Part shown: positions 44,823 through 53,639 of the stretch, in pieces
How positions within the stretch are numbered: position 1 is the stretch's first letter
Layout: the number at the start of each line of letters is the position of its first letter
Source of the DNA: JAYZDF01 sp036337945
GTDB lineage: Bacteria > Myxococcota > Kuafuiibacteriia > Kuafuiibacteriales > Kuafuiibacteriaceae
Reading direction: 5' to 3'
Assembly: GCA_036337945.1 (NCBI GenBank)
Contig: JAYZDF010000089.1
Span: forward strand, 34,189-98,188
DNA length: 64,000 nucleotides
The notes under the pieces: model-generated
The model's input: only the letters and a program-made list of their open reading frames with translations
What the model was told of the DNA's origin: nothing
Databases searched by the model: none
Made by a program: the position numbers and the translations under genes

Positions 44823-45434
44823 TCACATCACTGAACAGGTCAGCGTGGATAAACCATCAATCTCAAGACGCAAATTGTCGCCTGAGCTGATTGGGCCAAC
44901 GCCGGCTGGCGTGCCTGTCAAGATGAGGTCATTCTCTTCCAAGGTAATCACAGACGACAGGTAAGAGATGAGACGCGGAATAGAGTGAACCATATTACTT
45001 GTGGAGCTATCTTGGACGCGTTCATCGTTTAGATACGTTCTCAATCGTACATTGGAGCCATCGCCCGATGATTCCGCAAGAACGCCAATTGGACAGAAGG
45101 TATCGAATCCTTTGGCGAGGCTGAAATGTCCTTTGGATTTCTGAAGCGCCCTTGCTGTGATATCAAAGGCAGGGAGGAGGCCCTTCACCACCTGGTTGGC
45201 CTTTTCTTCTTCGATATTCTTGGTCGTGGCAGAAATAACGACACCTAGTTCGCCTTCATAGTCCACTCGTCCAACGTTCGGGGGCAGGATAACAGTACCG
45301 CCCGAGAAAATAACCGAAGAGGTTGGCTTATAGAAAAAAAGAGGCTCTTCTTCAGGCACCGTGTTATTTAACTCAGCGGCATGAGCCCTGTAGTTTCGGG
45401 CGATACCTATAATTTTATTCGGACGAAAGTTCAT
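44823..45434 (-). CDS. Fumarylacetoacetate hydrolase family protein
   Basis: The protein has 203 residues, the short single-domain class (YcgM/FahA-like). Motifs: GIARNYRAHAAEL, FFYKPTSSV, VDYEGELGVVI (metal-binding Glu pair) and GFDTFCPIGVL, LILTGTPAGVGPISSGD. It is expected to act on acylpyruvates or oxaloacetate, but members have varied activities. It is placed 8 bases after dapB, so it belongs to the lysine gene cluster. A metabolic-repair role (for example oxaloacetate-type keto acids) is a guess. Confidence 0.85.
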   Translation of the reverse strand: MNFRPNKIIGIARNYRAHAAELNNTVPEEEPLFFYKPTSSVIFSGGTVILPPNVGRVDYEGELGVVISATTKNIEEEKANQVVKGLLPAFDITARALQKSKGHFSLAKGFDTFCPIGVLAESSGDGSNVRLRTYLNDERVQDSSTSNMVHSIPRLISYLSSVITLEENDLILTGTPAGVGPISSGDNLRLEIDGLSTLTCSVM

Positions 45435-45442
45435 CTATCTTG

Positions 45443-46180
45443 TTACTCACCAGATAGACCGAGAACATCACGCATCGAGTAAAGACCGGGCGCTGCCGTC
45501 GAAATAAAACGTGCAGCAACGACCGCACCAGCCGCAAAGACATCACGACTCTGAGCACGGTGCACAAGTTCTAAGCGTTCCGTTTGACCTATGAGCATCA
45601 AGGTGTGCTCTCCGATAACGTCACCTCCGCGCAAGGTTTGCACACCAATCTCATTACGACCCCTCTCTCCGACATCCCCAGCTCGGGCCAAAATCATATC
45701 ACGATGGGCATCACGATCCCGTCCTCGAGCTGCGGCTTCTGCCAAAGCTAAGGCTGTTCCGCTCGGCGCATCCTTCTTTTTGTTGTGGTGGATCTCAAAA
45801 ATCTCTAAATCGTACTTTTCAAGCGCACGACTCGCTTTTTCTACCAAATCAAGTAAGACGGTCACTCCTGGCGAAAGATTGGGAGCTAAAATCACCGGAA
45901 TTTGTACTGAAAGTTGTTCAATTCGTTTTCGCTCACTCGACTCGAAACCGGTCGTCGCGACGATGACAGGTACTTGGTTCTTTGCAGCGATTTCGCAATG
46001 CGAGACCGTCACATGGTGCGGCGCCGTCGCGATCAAAATCCGACCAGACGAGAGAATAGTATCAGGCGCATCATTCCGGCCTAGTAATATAGGCGCTGCA
46101 AAATCAGCTTCAGCCCGCAGAGCCTCTACAATTCGAGAACCGAGACGCCCGGCCCCGCCCGATACGATCGCCTCGATCAT
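45443..46180 (-). CDS. dapB: 4-hydroxy-tetrahydrodipicolinate reductase (DapB)
   Basis: The protein has 245 residues, slightly shorter than E. coli DapB. It reduces 4-hydroxy-tetrahydrodipicolinate with NAD(P)H in the diaminopimelate pathway. The nucleotide loop is GGAGRLGSR at residues 8-16. The catalytic/substrate loop is EIHHNKKKDAPSGTA with His131 and Lys135. The C-terminal YSMRDVLGL is the usual end. The start overlaps the dapA stop by 4 bases; translation is coupled. Confidence 0.94.
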   Translation of the reverse strand: MIEAIVSGGAGRLGSRIVEALRAEADFAAPILLGRNDAPDTILSSGRILIATAPHHVTVSHCEIAAKNQVPVIVATTGFESSERKRIEQLSVQIPVILAPNLSPGVTVLLDLVEKASRALEKYDLEIFEIHHNKKKDAPSGTALALAEAAARGRDRDAHRDMILARAGDVGERGRNEIGVQTLRGGDVIGEHTLMLIGQTERLELVHRAQSRDVFAAGAVVAARFISTAAPGLYSMRDVLGLSGE

Positions 46181-47067
46181 CCTAAAATACCACCATAGTC
46201 GGCCATTGCCTCTCGGACAGTCTCAACCAATTCGTCGGTTGCTGTGTCCAACGGCAAACGAGTACGATGGTGGGCAATACCAAGAATCGAAACACCGGCT
46301 TTCACAGGAATAGGATTACTGACAGAGAACAATACACTCGAAAGTTTTATAAGTTTATCCTGAATACCTCTCGCTTGCTCCCAATCGCCCTGCTTTGTCA
46401 GCTGAACCAACCTGGAACAATCACCGGGAGCCAAGTGACTTACAACGCTGATCACACCATCGCCCCCACATGCAACGAACGGGAGTATTGTAAAGTCATC
46501 GCCAGACAATAAAGAAAAATCTTTCTTTCCTCGAACCAAAGCTTCTGTCTCCGAAGCCCGTTGCATATTTGCGGTGGCATCCTTAACTGCCACGATGTAA
46601 CCATCATTCACCAAACGTCCTATGGTCTCCGGCAACAAGTCAGACGCTGTTCTGCCTGGAACATTGTAGGCGATCACCGGCATTTCTGTTTCCTCGAAGA
46701 TGGCCTGGAAATGTTGATACATCCCTTCTTGAGTCGGTTTGTTATAATAGGGGCAAACAACCAGGGCTGCGTCTGCGCCCCACTCTTTCGCAAGCTTTGT
46801 TGCGTGTACAGACTTCTTCGTCGAGTTCGTGCCAGTACCAAGAATGACAGGCACTCTACCGCTATTCGTCTCCAACACGACGTCGAGCGCAATCTTTTTT
46901 TCATCATCTGTCAGCGTAGCGCTTTCGCCAGTCGTTCCCGACACAACAAGACCGTCGATACCGCCGTCCAATTGTTGCTGAACCAGCTTTTTCAGACCGG
47001 CTTTGTCGATTTCATCGTCCGCTGTAAATGGCGTCACCAATGCAGTCATTGCACCCGATAGTTTCAT
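46177..47067 (-). CDS. dapA: 4-hydroxy-tetrahydrodipicolinate synthase (DapA)
   Basis: The protein has 296 residues. It condenses pyruvate with aspartate semialdehyde. Motifs: VSGTTGESATL with Thr45 and Thr46, VVCPYYNKPTQEGMYQHF, YNVPGRT with Tyr134, and the Schiff-base Lys162 in VAVKDATANM. Residues and length are standard. It overlaps lysA and dapB by 4 bases on each side, so the three are translated together. Confidence 0.96.
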   Translation of the reverse strand: MKLSGAMTALVTPFTADDEIDKAGLKKLVQQQLDGGIDGLVVSGTTGESATLTDDEKKIALDVVLETNSGRVPVILGTGTNSTKKSVHATKLAKEWGADAALVVCPYYNKPTQEGMYQHFQAIFEETEMPVIAYNVPGRTASDLLPETIGRLVNDGYIVAVKDATANMQRASETEALVRGKKDFSLLSGDDFTILPFVACGGDGVISVVSHLAPGDCSRLVQLTKQGDWEQARGIQDKLIKLSSVLFSVSNPIPVKAGVSILGIAHHRTRLPLDTATDELVETVREAMADYGGILG

Positions 47068-48326
47068 GTTTCATTCTCCCAATCTGGAATAACTTCACCC
47101 ATTGTCAGTGAAGCATAATCTCCTCGTTTTCTGATCACGTGATATTTATCGCCAGAGACCAAAACTTCAGCACACAATGGCCTAGAGTTATACGTCGATG
47201 CCATCGTGAAGCCATATGCACCGGCGCTCATCACGGCAATCAAGCTTTCTTCTGGCAGATGCGGTAGAGTTCGTTCTTTCGCAAAGACATCAGTGCTTTC
47301 ACAGATTGGGCCAACGATATCGACAACCTCTTCATCCTTCGTTTCTTGAAGCACTGGCCAAATATCATGATAGGCCTGATAAAGAGATGGTCGAATGAGA
47401 TCATTCATCCCTGCATCGACAATCACGAATTGTTTTTTTGGCGTCTTCTTACGGTAAAGAACCCGGGTCAGTAACAAACCAGCGTTTCCAACAATCACAC
47501 GCCCCGGCTCGAGAACAATCTTTTCTGAGCGCCCCTTCATACGCTCAACAACGGCCGCACCAAACTCTCGCGGATGAGGTGGTGCTTCGCCCTTGTAAGG
47601 TATGCCTAGGCCGCCTCCCAAGTCGATCATCTCGATATTGTGACCGACGGCTTTGAGTCTGTCCGTCAAAGTTAGAACGGAATCTAGAGCTTCGAGCAAG
47701 GGATCCAAACTGGTGAGCTGTGAACCTATATGGCAATCAATACCTACTAAACGAAGTCCCTCGGTCGCAGCAATATGGTTAGCTATTCTGTCCGCTTCAT
47801 CAATCGGCACACCAAACTTCGACTTCGCCATACCGGTAGCGATATAAGGGTGTGTTTGCGGATCAACGTCGGGATTAACTCGCAGCGCAACCGGAGCGGA
47901 CGTGTTCTTCGACCGCGCAACCGCCGCCAGAGCCAGCAACTCAGCTTCGGATTCAATATTGAAAGCCAATATACCGGCATCCAAAGCCTCCGCCATTTCG
48001 GTCTTGGTTTTTCCAACACCTGAAAAGACAATTCTTTCGGGCGGTATACCTGCCTTCATCGCGCGAACTAATTCACCCCCTGATACGATATCAGCGCCAG
48101 AACCCATGTTCGCGAGGAGACTAAGAACCCCGCCGGTCGAATTGGCCTTAACGGAATAACAGACAAGATGTGGATAATCTCCGAATGCCTCATCATACAC
48201 TCGAAAGTGTCGTTCGATTGTAGCGCGAGCGTACACAAAACAAGGCGTGCCGACTTCATCGGCAATTTTCTCAAGAGCAACTCCTTCAGCAAATAGTGCT
48301 CGATTCTTGTAATCAAAGTGTCTCAT
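47064..48326 (-). CDS. lysA: Diaminopimelate decarboxylase (LysA)
   Basis: The protein has 420 residues. It makes L-lysine from meso-diaminopimelate with PLP. The PLP Lys60 is in YSVKANSTGG; glycine-rich DLGGGLGIPYKG and the C-terminal GPICESTD (active-site Cys near residue 343) and AGAYGFTM motifs are present. Its start overlaps the LptM-like gene stop by 4 bases. Peptidoglycan and lysine supply are thus joined to an envelope lipoprotein gene in the same transcript. Confidence 0.95.
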   Translation of the reverse strand: MRHFDYKNRALFAEGVALEKIADEVGTPCFVYARATIERHFRVYDEAFGDYPHLVCYSVKANSTGGVLSLLANMGSGADIVSGGELVRAMKAGIPPERIVFSGVGKTKTEMAEALDAGILAFNIESEAELLALAAVARSKNTSAPVALRVNPDVDPQTHPYIATGMAKSKFGVPIDEADRIANHIAATEGLRLVGIDCHIGSQLTSLDPLLEALDSVLTLTDRLKAVGHNIEMIDLGGGLGIPYKGEAPPHPREFGAAVVERMKGRSEKIVLEPGRVIVGNAGLLLTRVLYRKKTPKKQFVIVDAGMNDLIRPSLYQAYHDIWPVLQETKDEEVVDIVGPICESTDVFAKERTLPHLPEESLIAVMSAGAYGFTMASTYNSRPLCAEVLVSGDKYHVIRKRGDYASLTMGEVIPDWENET

Positions 48327-48496
48327 TGCGCTCTTTCTCCGGTAGCGGTCGAGGTCACAGTCGGCGTATTCAATTTCTCGACATTCGCAGATTTATTCAA
48401 ATCGCTTTTCGGTAAAAGGGGGCGTGGCGGCGCCTTTATTCCGCAGGCAACCGTCATCATTCCTAGCAAAAGCCCCAAGAAATTTATCTTAAGCAT
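48323..48496 (-). CDS. LptM-like small lipoprotein
   Basis: The protein has about 57 residues from the ATG at 48496. The signal peptide ends TVAC (lipid Cys18), followed by GIKAPPRPLLPK; a Cys-Gly-x-Lys-x-Pro start is characteristic of LptM (YifL), which helps mature the LPS transporter LptDE. The rest is a disordered Ser/Thr tail. It starts within the last codons of argH (8-base overlap) and overlaps lysA by 4 bases. In gammaproteobacteria lptM also lies directly upstream of lysA or dapF, so synteny supports the call. An LPS-assembly role is inferred from the family. Confidence 0.75.
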   Translation of the reverse strand: MLKINFLGLLLGMMTVACGIKAPPRPLLPKSDLNKSANVEKLNTPTVTSTATGERAQ

Positions 48497-49877
48497 TATC
48501 GAGTTCCAACTTTGCTTGACCGATCGCATTTAGGACCCGCGATTTTGCTGGGCCACCTGGAATATTCCGGCGTTCAACCGCGACCTCCGGGTCAACCCAA
48601 TTCAATACATCATCAGCAAACGAAGGGTGGAATGAGCGATAATCGTCCACTGACAACTGATCGAGTCGACGTTTATTTTCAATGCAGCTCGCGACAATCT
48701 TACCCACGACGTGGTGACACTCCCGAAATGGAACACCCTGCTGAACCAAGTGATCTGCTAGCTCTGTCGCCGTTACAAATCCGTCATCGAGAGCCGCCCT
48801 CATCCGTTCAGCTTTGAAATCAATAACAGGGATCATTTTCGCCATCACGTGAACGCTAGAGTCCCAGGTATCAATGCAGTCAACCAAAGCAGGTTTATCC
48901 TCTTGCATATCTCGATTGTAGGCCAACGGCAGCCCTTTCATCGTCACCAATAAAGTGACCAGATCTCCAATCACTCTGCCACACTTCCCCCGAACCAATT
49001 CTGCGACATCTGGGTTTTTCTTTTGCGGCATCATGGAGGAGCCCGTCGTAAACGCGTCTCCGATTTCACAAAAACCAAATTCATACGCACTCCACATCAC
49101 GAGTTCTTCGCAAATCCTGGAAAGATGCACCATGGATATCGATGCCGCGCTCATTGATTCCAGAAAAGTATCCCGGTCAGCAACAGTATCGAGAGAATTA
49201 GCCGTCACTCCATTGAAGCCGAGATGGCGCGAAACGAAATCTCGGTCAATGGGATGTGTGGTTGCCGCTAACGCTCCGGCGCCCAGAGGAGAAACTGTCA
49301 CGCGCTTTAGACAATCCTCTACTCGTTCCCGATCGCGGGCAAACATTTCACGATAGGCAAGAAGGTGATGTGCTAGACGAACCGGCTGAGCACGTTGCAA
49401 ATGAGTGTATCCAGGCAGAAGAGTATCAACATGCTTTTCGGCCTGAGCAATCAACGCTCTTTCAAGTTGAATGATGCCTTCTCGAATCCCGGACAAACGT
49501 CGACGTAAATACAATCGAGAATCTAATGCCACCTGATCGTTTCGAGACCTAGCAGTATGCAATCTTCCTGCGATTTCTGTCCCAATCTTGGAACCGAGCC
49601 GATGTTCTACGTTCATATGAACGTCTTCTAATGCGGAGTCCCAGGGGAATGTTCCTTCAGAAAGTTCGACCGCAATCTCTTCTAGTCCTGCAACTATCGC
49701 GTCCCCGTCTTCCCGCGAAATAAGCCCAACTTCTGCCAACATGAGAGCATGGGCAATGCTGCCTTGTACATCATCTTCTGCAATGTGCGCATCGGTATCA
49801 ATAGAGCTCGTGAAGGCCTCGACAGCTTTGTCGGTAGACTCCGAGAACCGACCGCCCCAGGGTTTTTTACTGGGCAT
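48489..49877 (-). CDS. argH: Argininosuccinate lyase (ArgH)
   Basis: The protein has 462 residues. It splits argininosuccinate into arginine and fumarate. Motifs: HTARSRNDQVALDSRLYLR, the catalytic His159 region GYTHLQRAQP, and the lyase signature GSSMMPQKKNPD at 279-290. Length is standard. Its ATG shares one base with the stop of the outer-membrane protein gene (TAATG). It begins the argH-lptM-lysA-dapA-dapB run. Confidence 0.96.
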   Translation of the reverse strand: MPSKKPWGGRFSESTDKAVEAFTSSIDTDAHIAEDDVQGSIAHALMLAEVGLISREDGDAIVAGLEEIAVELSEGTFPWDSALEDVHMNVEHRLGSKIGTEIAGRLHTARSRNDQVALDSRLYLRRRLSGIREGIIQLERALIAQAEKHVDTLLPGYTHLQRAQPVRLAHHLLAYREMFARDRERVEDCLKRVTVSPLGAGALAATTHPIDRDFVSRHLGFNGVTANSLDTVADRDTFLESMSAASISMVHLSRICEELVMWSAYEFGFCEIGDAFTTGSSMMPQKKNPDVAELVRGKCGRVIGDLVTLLVTMKGLPLAYNRDMQEDKPALVDCIDTWDSSVHVMAKMIPVIDFKAERMRAALDDGFVTATELADHLVQQGVPFRECHHVVGKIVASCIENKRRLDQLSVDDYRSFHPSFADDVLNWVDPEVAVERRNIPGGPAKSRVLNAIGQAKLELDNA

Positions 49878-51781
49878 TAGAATTGCACCGCAAACATGGC
49901 TTGCAAGGTTTGTGCAAGGCTAGAAGGAAGTGCAATCGCTTCGTTGTTCATGTTTCGTACCTGGGCATCCAAGCCCGCTAACGGAAACAAAACACCGTAT
50001 TCAAGCCAAGCGTGAAAACCGTCATCAGACGCATAGAAAATCTTCGCGTCGAGTTCGACACCAAGGTTATTATCTTGACCATGTCCAAGCTCTGCTATGA
50101 CCTCATTGCTTGAAATACCGGCAGAAGGTGTTGACTCGCCGTATACCGCTCTCGAGTAAACAAGGTCGATGCGACCACCCAATCCTTCAGTAATGTTATA
50201 TTGTAAACCAGGTCGGAAAACGACAGCGTCAGTAACCATACCGACAAGTTGCCTCCAAAGGATGAGGTCTACTTGGAAATCAGGGTCTATACGAAAGTTG
50301 TTAATCTTCCCGTCGTCATTTTGTCCGCCATCCCAGGTGCCTGGCGTCGGAGAAGTTTCAAGCGGCTGAATGCCCCAGCCAGGTGCGTTATCGCCTGACG
50401 CGAATACAGTCAGTAATTCGAGTGATAGTGCATCGTTAAACAATTTGTACTTGGCTGAAGCAGCTGCAGCAAACATCGAAATTTCGAGAGGGTCACCTCT
50501 CGCGCCAAAAGAACCGCCAATCGCTGAGCTTCCAACATCTCCCACGATCCCAGCGTGTTCAAATTCAACTTCTAACTGTCGCCACAAAAACTTCGCCCAG
50601 GCGGAGTACGCCCAAAAGCTGAGGTCTCGGCGAATCAAATCACTCGTATCAACCCCACCGGCCACATCACCGGTCTTGAAGTAATTACCTGCAGTCAGTG
50701 CCTGCTCACGATAAACACCGTAGACTCCGTAATTTAGTACAGCTTGGTCTTCTTTCAGCTTTTCCTCGATAACGTCTTTCTTATCTCTTTTTGCAATTGC
50801 AAGAATGTATTGGTCGACGTCGTCTCGCTGGTCCCGGTCGAAAGGCTGGCCTTGAGGGACGCCAAAACGCACGCTCGATGGGCCGCTAGCGGACCAATCG
50901 AATCCAGGAACGATGTAATGGCCCGCAATCTTGGTTGCAAACATAATTCGATCGTTCGTGTCGCCAAAGTCTTTATCCAATCCACGCCCCTCATTCGCGA
51001 GGAGCCCCATACCAAAGTGGCTCGGCATGCGGCCGAAACGAAGCTGTCCGAGCGGAGTAAAGACCTCTGCCCACACTTGCTTTACGCGGATAGAATCGGC
51101 CAATGCATTCGTTCCATCAGACGGTGGTATTTGCGTCTGAGAAAAGCCGATCAAGGGAGACAGAGGATTAGCGGGAAACCCATCAGGTGTCGAACCCAAG
51201 ACGAGATTGTCTAAAACATCGACCTGCATTTTTACGCGCACATCTTCGTAGACATTGAGAACTGGTTCTAAACGCAAGCGGATGTTTGCTCCCCCGAGCG
51301 AATCACTTTCTCCGAAGGCCGCAGCACAATCAGGGTCGGTGTTGCAAATGGGCACAGGCGGAGAGTTTCCGCCCGAATACGGGCCTGACACGATGCCGTT
51401 CGGGTCTTTATTATAAAATGTGTCTAGGTCGAGGTTATGGAAAAAGTCATATCGGAACCGAAAATATCCATCGAGTTCAAAAAAGTTAAGCGACGGCTTT
51501 GCAGGCTCTGACCACTTCCACTGCTCTTGTGACCATTGGTCATCCTTAACTCCGCCACTCAAGTCACCCTCGGCAGCCAGCTCTTGTTTAATCTCTGCTT
51601 TCAGCTCTGCCTTGATCTGGTCCAACAGCTCCGGGCTGATTTTCTCACTCGCTTCTTTTGAATCTACGGCCTCGATTGAGGGCTTAGCGATCGTGGTCGT
51701 TCCGGTCTCTTGTGCTAACCCGGACCTCGCGACAAAACCGCTCGACAAAGTTAGGACGAATACAATTTTTTGTAATCTCAT
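49877..51781 (-). CDS. Outer-membrane beta-barrel protein (TIGR04551-like)
   Basis: The protein has 634 residues. The signal peptide is followed by a helical Glu/Lys-rich segment (residues 40-75, LLDQIKAELKAEIKQELAAEG) and a long region of alternating strands ending in FAVQF, with the terminal aromatic residue expected for BAM-inserted barrels. GYFRFRYDFFHNLDLDTFYNKDPNG and GPGLRFGRMPSHFGMG-like strands resemble the TIGR04551 myxobacterial family as I remember it. It is predicted to be an outer-membrane porin or channel; the substrate is unknown. It lies 25 bases after the epimerase gene and shares one base with argH. Confidence 0.75.
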   Translation of the reverse strand: MRLQKIVFVLTLSSGFVARSGLAQETGTTTIAKPSIEAVDSKEASEKISPELLDQIKAELKAEIKQELAAEGDLSGGVKDDQWSQEQWKWSEPAKPSLNFFELDGYFRFRYDFFHNLDLDTFYNKDPNGIVSGPYSGGNSPPVPICNTDPDCAAAFGESDSLGGANIRLRLEPVLNVYEDVRVKMQVDVLDNLVLGSTPDGFPANPLSPLIGFSQTQIPPSDGTNALADSIRVKQVWAEVFTPLGQLRFGRMPSHFGMGLLANEGRGLDKDFGDTNDRIMFATKIAGHYIVPGFDWSASGPSSVRFGVPQGQPFDRDQRDDVDQYILAIAKRDKKDVIEEKLKEDQAVLNYGVYGVYREQALTAGNYFKTGDVAGGVDTSDLIRRDLSFWAYSAWAKFLWRQLEVEFEHAGIVGDVGSSAIGGSFGARGDPLEISMFAAAASAKYKLFNDALSLELLTVFASGDNAPGWGIQPLETSPTPGTWDGGQNDDGKINNFRIDPDFQVDLILWRQLVGMVTDAVVFRPGLQYNITEGLGGRIDLVYSRAVYGESTPSAGISSNEVIAELGHGQDNNLGVELDAKIFYASDDGFHAWLEYGVLFPLAGLDAQVRNMNNEAIALPSSLAQTLQAMFAVQF

Positions 51782-51806
51782 CTAAGGGCCGCGATTAGCA
51801 CGGCCA

Positions 51807-52208
51807 TCACGGCTTCTCAACCAACTCTATGAGAACACCATTCATTGATTTTGGATGAACAAAACAAATCTTAGAATTATTGGCACCGGGACGAGGTTCA
51901 TCGTTGATCAAACGTATACCCTTAGATTTCATGGCTGCCATGGCGATTTCGATATTTTCGACCTCTAGGCAGATGTGATGGAGCCCCTCTCCTCTTTTCT
52001 GTAGTGATTTTCCCATAGCTGAGTCTTCAGATGTCGGTTGGACGAGTTCCAAATGGGGGCCTCCCAAGTCGAAAAATGCCACTTGGGCCGATTCCGTGGG
52101 TACTTCCTCAGTCTTTTCGCATTCGATTCCTAAACTAGCTTCGAAAGCATCTATCGCTTGCTTGATATCAGACACTGCCACAGCGACGTGGTCTAAGCGA
52201 ATCTTCAT
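51807..52208 (-). CDS. mce: Methylmalonyl-CoA epimerase
   Basis: The protein has 133 residues and has the vicinal-oxygen-chelate fold. It interconverts (2S)- and (2R)-methylmalonyl-CoA. Motifs: LDHVAVAVSDIKQAIDAFEASLG with the metal His7, HLELVQPTSEDSAMGKSL, and GLHHICLEVENIE with the second His, ending in GVLIELVEKP (Glu ligand). Size is normal. It connects to propionate and branched-chain degradation with B12 from the adenosyltransferase gene at 33404-33988. It is transcribed before the outer-membrane protein gene. Confidence 0.92.
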   Translation of the reverse strand: MKIRLDHVAVAVSDIKQAIDAFEASLGIECEKTEEVPTESAQVAFFDLGGPHLELVQPTSEDSAMGKSLQKRGEGLHHICLEVENIEIAMAAMKSKGIRLINDEPRPGANNSKICFVHPKSMNGVLIELVEKP

Positions 52209-52286
52209 ATCATGTTCCCTAACACGCCTGTTTACTCTCAGACCATGCTAAATAGTCTCAATTACGATGACTTATTGGGGTGGGTC

Positions 52287-53639
52287 ATGTTAGGCCCACA
52301 TGTAGTACACATGTCTGGCGTCACCAAAATCGAGACACTTATTTTAGGAGCAGGTTTGACGGGGCTCTCTTGCGCTCATCATCTAAGAGATCCAAGCCGC
52401 TTTCGCATCATGGAGCGCGAAAAAGATGTCGGTGGACTAGCGAAAACGAAGAAACGTCCAGGCGGCTTTTTATGCGATGGGACAGGTCACTGGCTCCATT
52501 TGAAGAGCCCCGAAATGAAATCGCTGGTCGAAGGCCTCATGGGTGATAATCTCGTTGCGAGAAGCCGTAAAGCCAGAGTGTTCAGCAAAGGAACATTCAC
52601 CCTTTATCCCTTTCAAGCGAACACGTACGGGCTTCCTAAAGAAGTCATCGCGGAATGCCTGAATGGCCTGATTCAAGCGAAGTTTGTGGAGCAACATCCA
52701 GAGCCGAAGAACTACTTGGACTGGATTCGAGCGACATTTGGGGCGGGCATTTGTAAGCACTTCATGGAGCCATATAACGAGAAAATTTATGGCGTGCCTT
52801 TGGATACACTCGCAGCTGATTTCGCAAAGAAATACATCCCCCAACCCAATATGCAGTCCGTAATTGACGGGGCGTTGGGGTTGTCCAAAGAGGCGATGGG
52901 CTACAATGCTCAATTTGTTTACCCCAAAACGGGGGGTATCGGTGCGCTCGCACAGGCGATTCACAAGTCCATTGAGCGGCCTGCAGAGTACGAGCGAACA
53001 CCGAAAAGCATCAACGTCGCTACAAAACAGGTCGTAATGAACGATGGCGAGGTGTTTGAATATCAGCACCTCGTAAATACAATCCCTTTACCTGATTTGG
53101 TGGAACTCGCGTTCCGCGGAAACGCAGAAAAAGTTCCTGCACACGTGCTCGACGCTTCCAAAAAGCTTCGGGCAAACTCGGTACTTTATTTCGACGTTGC
53201 GATTAAGGGAGACCCTGCGGAACACCAAGATTACCATTGGATTTACCTTCCGGAATCAGACTTTCCATTTTACAGAGTCGGCTCATATTCCGCTGTTGAA
53301 AAGTCTCTAGTCCCTAAAGGCTATCGCAGTTACTACGTCGAATTTGGTCACTACGGCGCGTTGGACGCGAAGAAATTCGAACAGCCCATGATTGATGGAC
53401 TCAAACGCCTAGGCCTGCTCAGTGACGAGGACCAAATAGAATTTATGATTCCAAACGTCTTGTCACCCGCGTACGTGCTCTTCGACGACAATTACGAAGC
53501 AAGCCGGAAAACCGTTCTTGATTGGTGTGAATCCGTCGGCTTGATCACCAAGGGCCGCTACGGACTTTGGCAATATAACGCAATGGAAGATGCTCTGCGC
53601 GAGGGTAAAGAAGCTGCCACTCAAATTGCGGGCGCCTAA
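52287..53639 (+). CDS. FAD-dependent UDP-galactopyranose mutase-like protein
   Basis: The protein has about 450 residues. A Rossmann FAD site opens the chain (LILGAGLTGLSCAHHLRD), followed by MEREKDVGGLAKTKK. Later elements (EPYNEKIYGVPLDTLAADF, and the C-terminal GRYGLWQYNAMEDALREGKE) match amine-oxidase/protoporphyrinogen-oxidase and UDP-galactopyranose mutase-like flavoproteins. The following GT2 and NodB genes make a mutase or flavoprotein of surface glycan synthesis the better guess. The ATG at 52287 has GGGGTGG close upstream; an ATG at 52311 is another option and gives a more typical N-terminus. The ORF extends to 52212, but this start would lie only 3 bases from the divergent epimerase start. 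Confidence 0.8.
   Translation: MLGPHVVHMSGVTKIETLILGAGLTGLSCAHHLRDPSRFRIMEREKDVGGLAKTKKRPGGFLCDGTGHWLHLKSPEMKSLVEGLMGDNLVARSRKARVFSKGTFTLYPFQANTYGLPKEVIAECLNGLIQAKFVEQHPEPKNYLDWIRATFGAGICKHFMEPYNEKIYGVPLDTLAADFAKKYIPQPNMQSVIDGALGLSKEAMGYNAQFVYPKTGGIGALAQAIHKSIERPAEYERTPKSINVATKQVVMNDGEVFEYQHLVNTIPLPDLVELAFRGNAEKVPAHVLDASKKLRANSVLYFDVAIKGDPAEHQDYHWIYLPESDFPFYRVGSYSAVEKSLVPKGYRSYYVEFGHYGALDAKKFEQPMIDGLKRLGLLSDEDQIEFMIPNVLSPAYVLFDDNYEASRKTVLDWCESVGLITKGRYGLWQYNAMEDALREGKEAATQIAGA

Noticed and set aside
52212..52286. An upstream ATG start for the flavoprotein gene
   Set aside because: It would leave only 3 bases between divergent starts, with no space for a promoter or ribosome site.
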